Position numbers and translations under genes: made by a program
In this document: piece by piece, positions 61,601-64,000 of the stretch
Position numbering within the stretch: position 1 is the first letter of the stretch
How the letters are laid out: each line of letters starts with the position of its first letter
Notes under the pieces: generated by a model
Database searches by the model: none
Told to the model about the DNA's origin: nothing
What the model saw: the letters and a program-made list of their open reading frames with translations, nothing else
NCBI GenBank assembly: GCA_013399695.1
Contig: VXAU01003699.1
Coordinates: forward strand, 502,250-566,249
Length of the DNA stretch: 64,000 nucleotides
Direction: 5' to 3'
From: Formicarius rufipectus
Taxonomy: Eukaryota; Chordata; Aves; Passeriformes; Formicariidae

Positions 61601-63970
61601 ATTTGGTTGTTTGTGTTATGTATACTGCTATGGTTGTAAAGTTACGACAATTCTAAGTGTAAAAATACAGGAGACAAGATTTATCACAATGCTGAGTGTG
61701 TTACTTTGTGTATAAATGATTGTTCTGATAGAAAATGCCAGTGGTGTAAAATGAGAGGGAAAAGATTGATTTTTTTTTCTTTTTATAAAGTGATTTGGGA
61801 ATGAAATAGATTATGTAGACATGATAGATAGACAAAAGTGAATTATATTTTAAATAACAATGTGAAAGACCATAGAAACAGAGAAGATTCTTAGGGAGAT
61901 GAAAAGAAGATTTTGTTTAAAACTATTATTTAATTCTTATTACGTTTATGACAAGAAGTTGATATGCAATAAGAATCACGTTGTGTCTTTAGAGGATTTT
62001 GGCCTTCCCTTTAGAAAAATTTCAAAGTGGCATTAAATGCATTTAAGTCACTGTGTTCTTTCCACTCACACTACCCAATAATCCATAGACATCAAGGAGA
62101 AAAGAGAGCTTTTGTAACCACTTTTTGCTGAAAAAGATGCTACGGTCAGTCTTTTCCTTGATTTTAAAGATTGTCAGTACAGACCTGCATTTTGTTCAAG
62201 ATTTGTTTAAAGTGCTTTTGTTGAACCATTATCCTGTAGAAATTATACTCACCCTGAAAACACAACTGTTTTCATGAAATGGTGTTGATCGCTTATATTC
62301 ACTGAAGACTGCACATTCCAGAGTAAATTATGTGAACAGGGAAAAGAAAGGGAAAAAAAGATGTACATAAGGAATTAACAGTTAAAAATTAATGACTTAC
62401 ATTTGTTTCAGGATAATTTTTACTCAAATAAAGTCACCCTCCTTAATTTGCCTTGCCTTCCATTTGAAAGAGTGCAAAATCTATTTCCTGGGCAATTTTG
62501 CACAGCACAGATATTAATACTTTGGGGTTTAATTGTATCCTGTGTTTAAATACACTGTGGGTGAAACCCTAGACCTCTGCTTAATTGCTGTGAGAAAATA
62601 GCCTGATTTCTCTGAGATTAGGCACACGCTTATGTATACTTTGACCCACGAGTGCCTCCTTCAGAATTAATCTTCTAAGGTAGTGGGATTTGCTTTTGTA
62701 CGTGCAGTAGACCCATTCATGACAAACGGTGCCTAATAAACCAGCTTCACCCTCCAGACCTCTCTTTTGCTGTCAGAGTTTTTCTTCAGCTATTCATTTC
62801 ACACATCCCTTGTCCAGTTGCTGATTAGCAAATAAACTTTAAAGCAGGTAATAGGAATACATTTAATGATTCCTCTTAATTAGAGAGGCTTAAGGTTTAA
62901 ATAATGTGCTGCAGACTGGAAATGTAAAAAATTTACATTTAATTGTTAGATAAAAGTATTTTGAAGCTGATTTAAACATGCTGGATGTTAGAAGACAATT
63001 TTTCTCATGCTTATTTTTAAAATTTCCTCTGTGCTCTTCTTCAGTTGAACTATCTGTTCCATAAAAACACTTTTCCCTCTGTCATCTGCATTAGGATTGT
63101 TTCTATAAGATGTTACAAAAAGTTCTGGTTTTAAAATATTTATATTAGTCAAAGTTAGCCCTGTTTATACTTTTTGGCAATGTAACTTTTTCCTTAAAAA
63201 TGAAGTACTTCAGTTTAACTAAACAAAATGTGTTGAAATGGATGGTCTTATAAACTTAAGTACACTTGGTAACAGAGAGCACTAAGGCTCAAACCAGAAA
63301 ACAGTGCCTCAAGTGAGTAGCCCCATCCCATACAAATATCTCATTAACTTCAAAGGAACAATTTGTGTGAATTGGAGTTTTCAAAGTTTGACACTAAAGC
63401 ATCAATGCTGACTGCAAACACTGAGACAGATGTAGGAGTTTACTTCATTTTATTAATGCCATTAAAATCAGGCACTGGGATTGTTAGTAAAGTAATCCTT
63501 TATATGTTTTTCTACAAACAATACTAGTGTTTGCAGGAGTGTGTCCTAAAATCAGAAGATAAAGACATTTCTTTCAGTTTTCAGTTAACATTAGCCAAAA
63601 TCATTAGTTTGTGTTTTCATATTTATGCAAAACAGTTCTCTGTATTTGCATTAGAAATAAGAAATCCAGCACCCACATATTATATTTGCAAGAGTCTACC
63701 TGCAAAGTGTTTGACTCACCCTTTTGAAATAAGTAGTTTATAGCAGTAGAAATAATGACGTAGTAAAAGAAGAAAATACCAGATGTACCAGATGAGCTGA
63801 TTGTTTTAATTGAATAACAAGATTAAATAAATAAAATATTATTTAACATCTATAAATTAATATTTGTGCAAGCAGATGTTTTGCTAATGATCAATTAGTT
63901 TATTTTTGTCTGTTATTTGTCTGTCATTTCCTAAATAAGTGATCAGAAACAGACTGAAATGAAAGGGATT
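58653..63970. other. AT-rich non-coding stretch, no gene seen
   Basis: No gene is supported. A 15-A run lies at 59950-59964 and a hairpin at 62920-62940. The 62400-62900 part looks like conserved non-coding DNA in texture. The 63325-63400 part (ATTAACTTCAAAGGAACAAT) may be another fragment of an old amniote dispersed repeat. Open frames are short and unrecognised. Confidence 0.5.
62920..62940. other. Perfect 9-bp inverted repeat, 3-base loop
   Basis: AAATGTAAA and TTTACATTT flank AAA. It is AT-rich, and chance formation is likely in this composition. Confidence 0.55.
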
Positions 63971-64000
63971 TTGTTTTGGTTTTTTTTTTTTTCCCTTTTT
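63971..64000. repeat. T-rich tract at window edge
   Basis: TTTTG followed by a 14-T run, CCC and TTTTT. It is cut off by the end of the window. Confidence 0.8.

Noticed and set aside
1..64000. CRISPR array, operon, prophage, riboswitch or bacterial-type features
   Set aside because: The avian CR1 elements and gene-free structure show vertebrate nuclear DNA; no regularly spaced repeats or dense coding were seen.

Overview
The window looks like gene-poor, AT-rich nuclear DNA of a bird, either intergenic or inside a very long intron. Three degenerate CR1 LINE copies (minus strand at 22378-22613 and 46997-47981, plus strand at about 53470-55815) have the avian 3' end with its TTCTATGA-type terminus. 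Low overall repeat content, TTTG/CAAA-rich tracts and no SINE-dense or long LTR blocks also fit a bird. The species, chromosome and flanking genes cannot be told from the sequence. Two single N bases (14743 and 58641), both at homopolymer runs, look like unresolved assembly positions.

I find no protein-coding gene, rRNA or intact tRNA gene that I can defend. The longest open frames (about 130 codons) are what chance gives in 64 kb of this composition, and several are translations of CAAA or TTTG tracts or of CR1 reverse transcriptase remnants.

Layout: 1-12 kb is unique AT-rich DNA with one short GC-richer, exon-like, glutamine-coding patch on the minus strand (5656-5764) and a possible ancient SINE near 2.1 kb. 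12-15 kb holds TTTG, CAAA and T-rich tracts. 15-22 kb is mostly unique DNA, with two stretches whose texture suggests conserved non-coding elements (17.6-18.0 and 18.4-18.9 kb) and an old interspersed repeat fragment (19.4 kb). 22-31 kb has a short CR1, a G-rich/polypurine tract and further TTTG and CAAA tracts. 31-47 kb is unique DNA with an (AT)n microsatellite, a GC-rich hairpin (43.63-43.70 kb) and a weak local duplication. 47-56 kb is the CR1 zone, with a tRNA-derived SINE candidate at 48.9 kb. 56-64 kb is unique AT-rich DNA with homopolymer tracts and small palindromes.

No genes act together here. Any function would most likely be regulatory, and that is inference only: cross-species alignment is the deciding test. 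I see no convincing new biological system.
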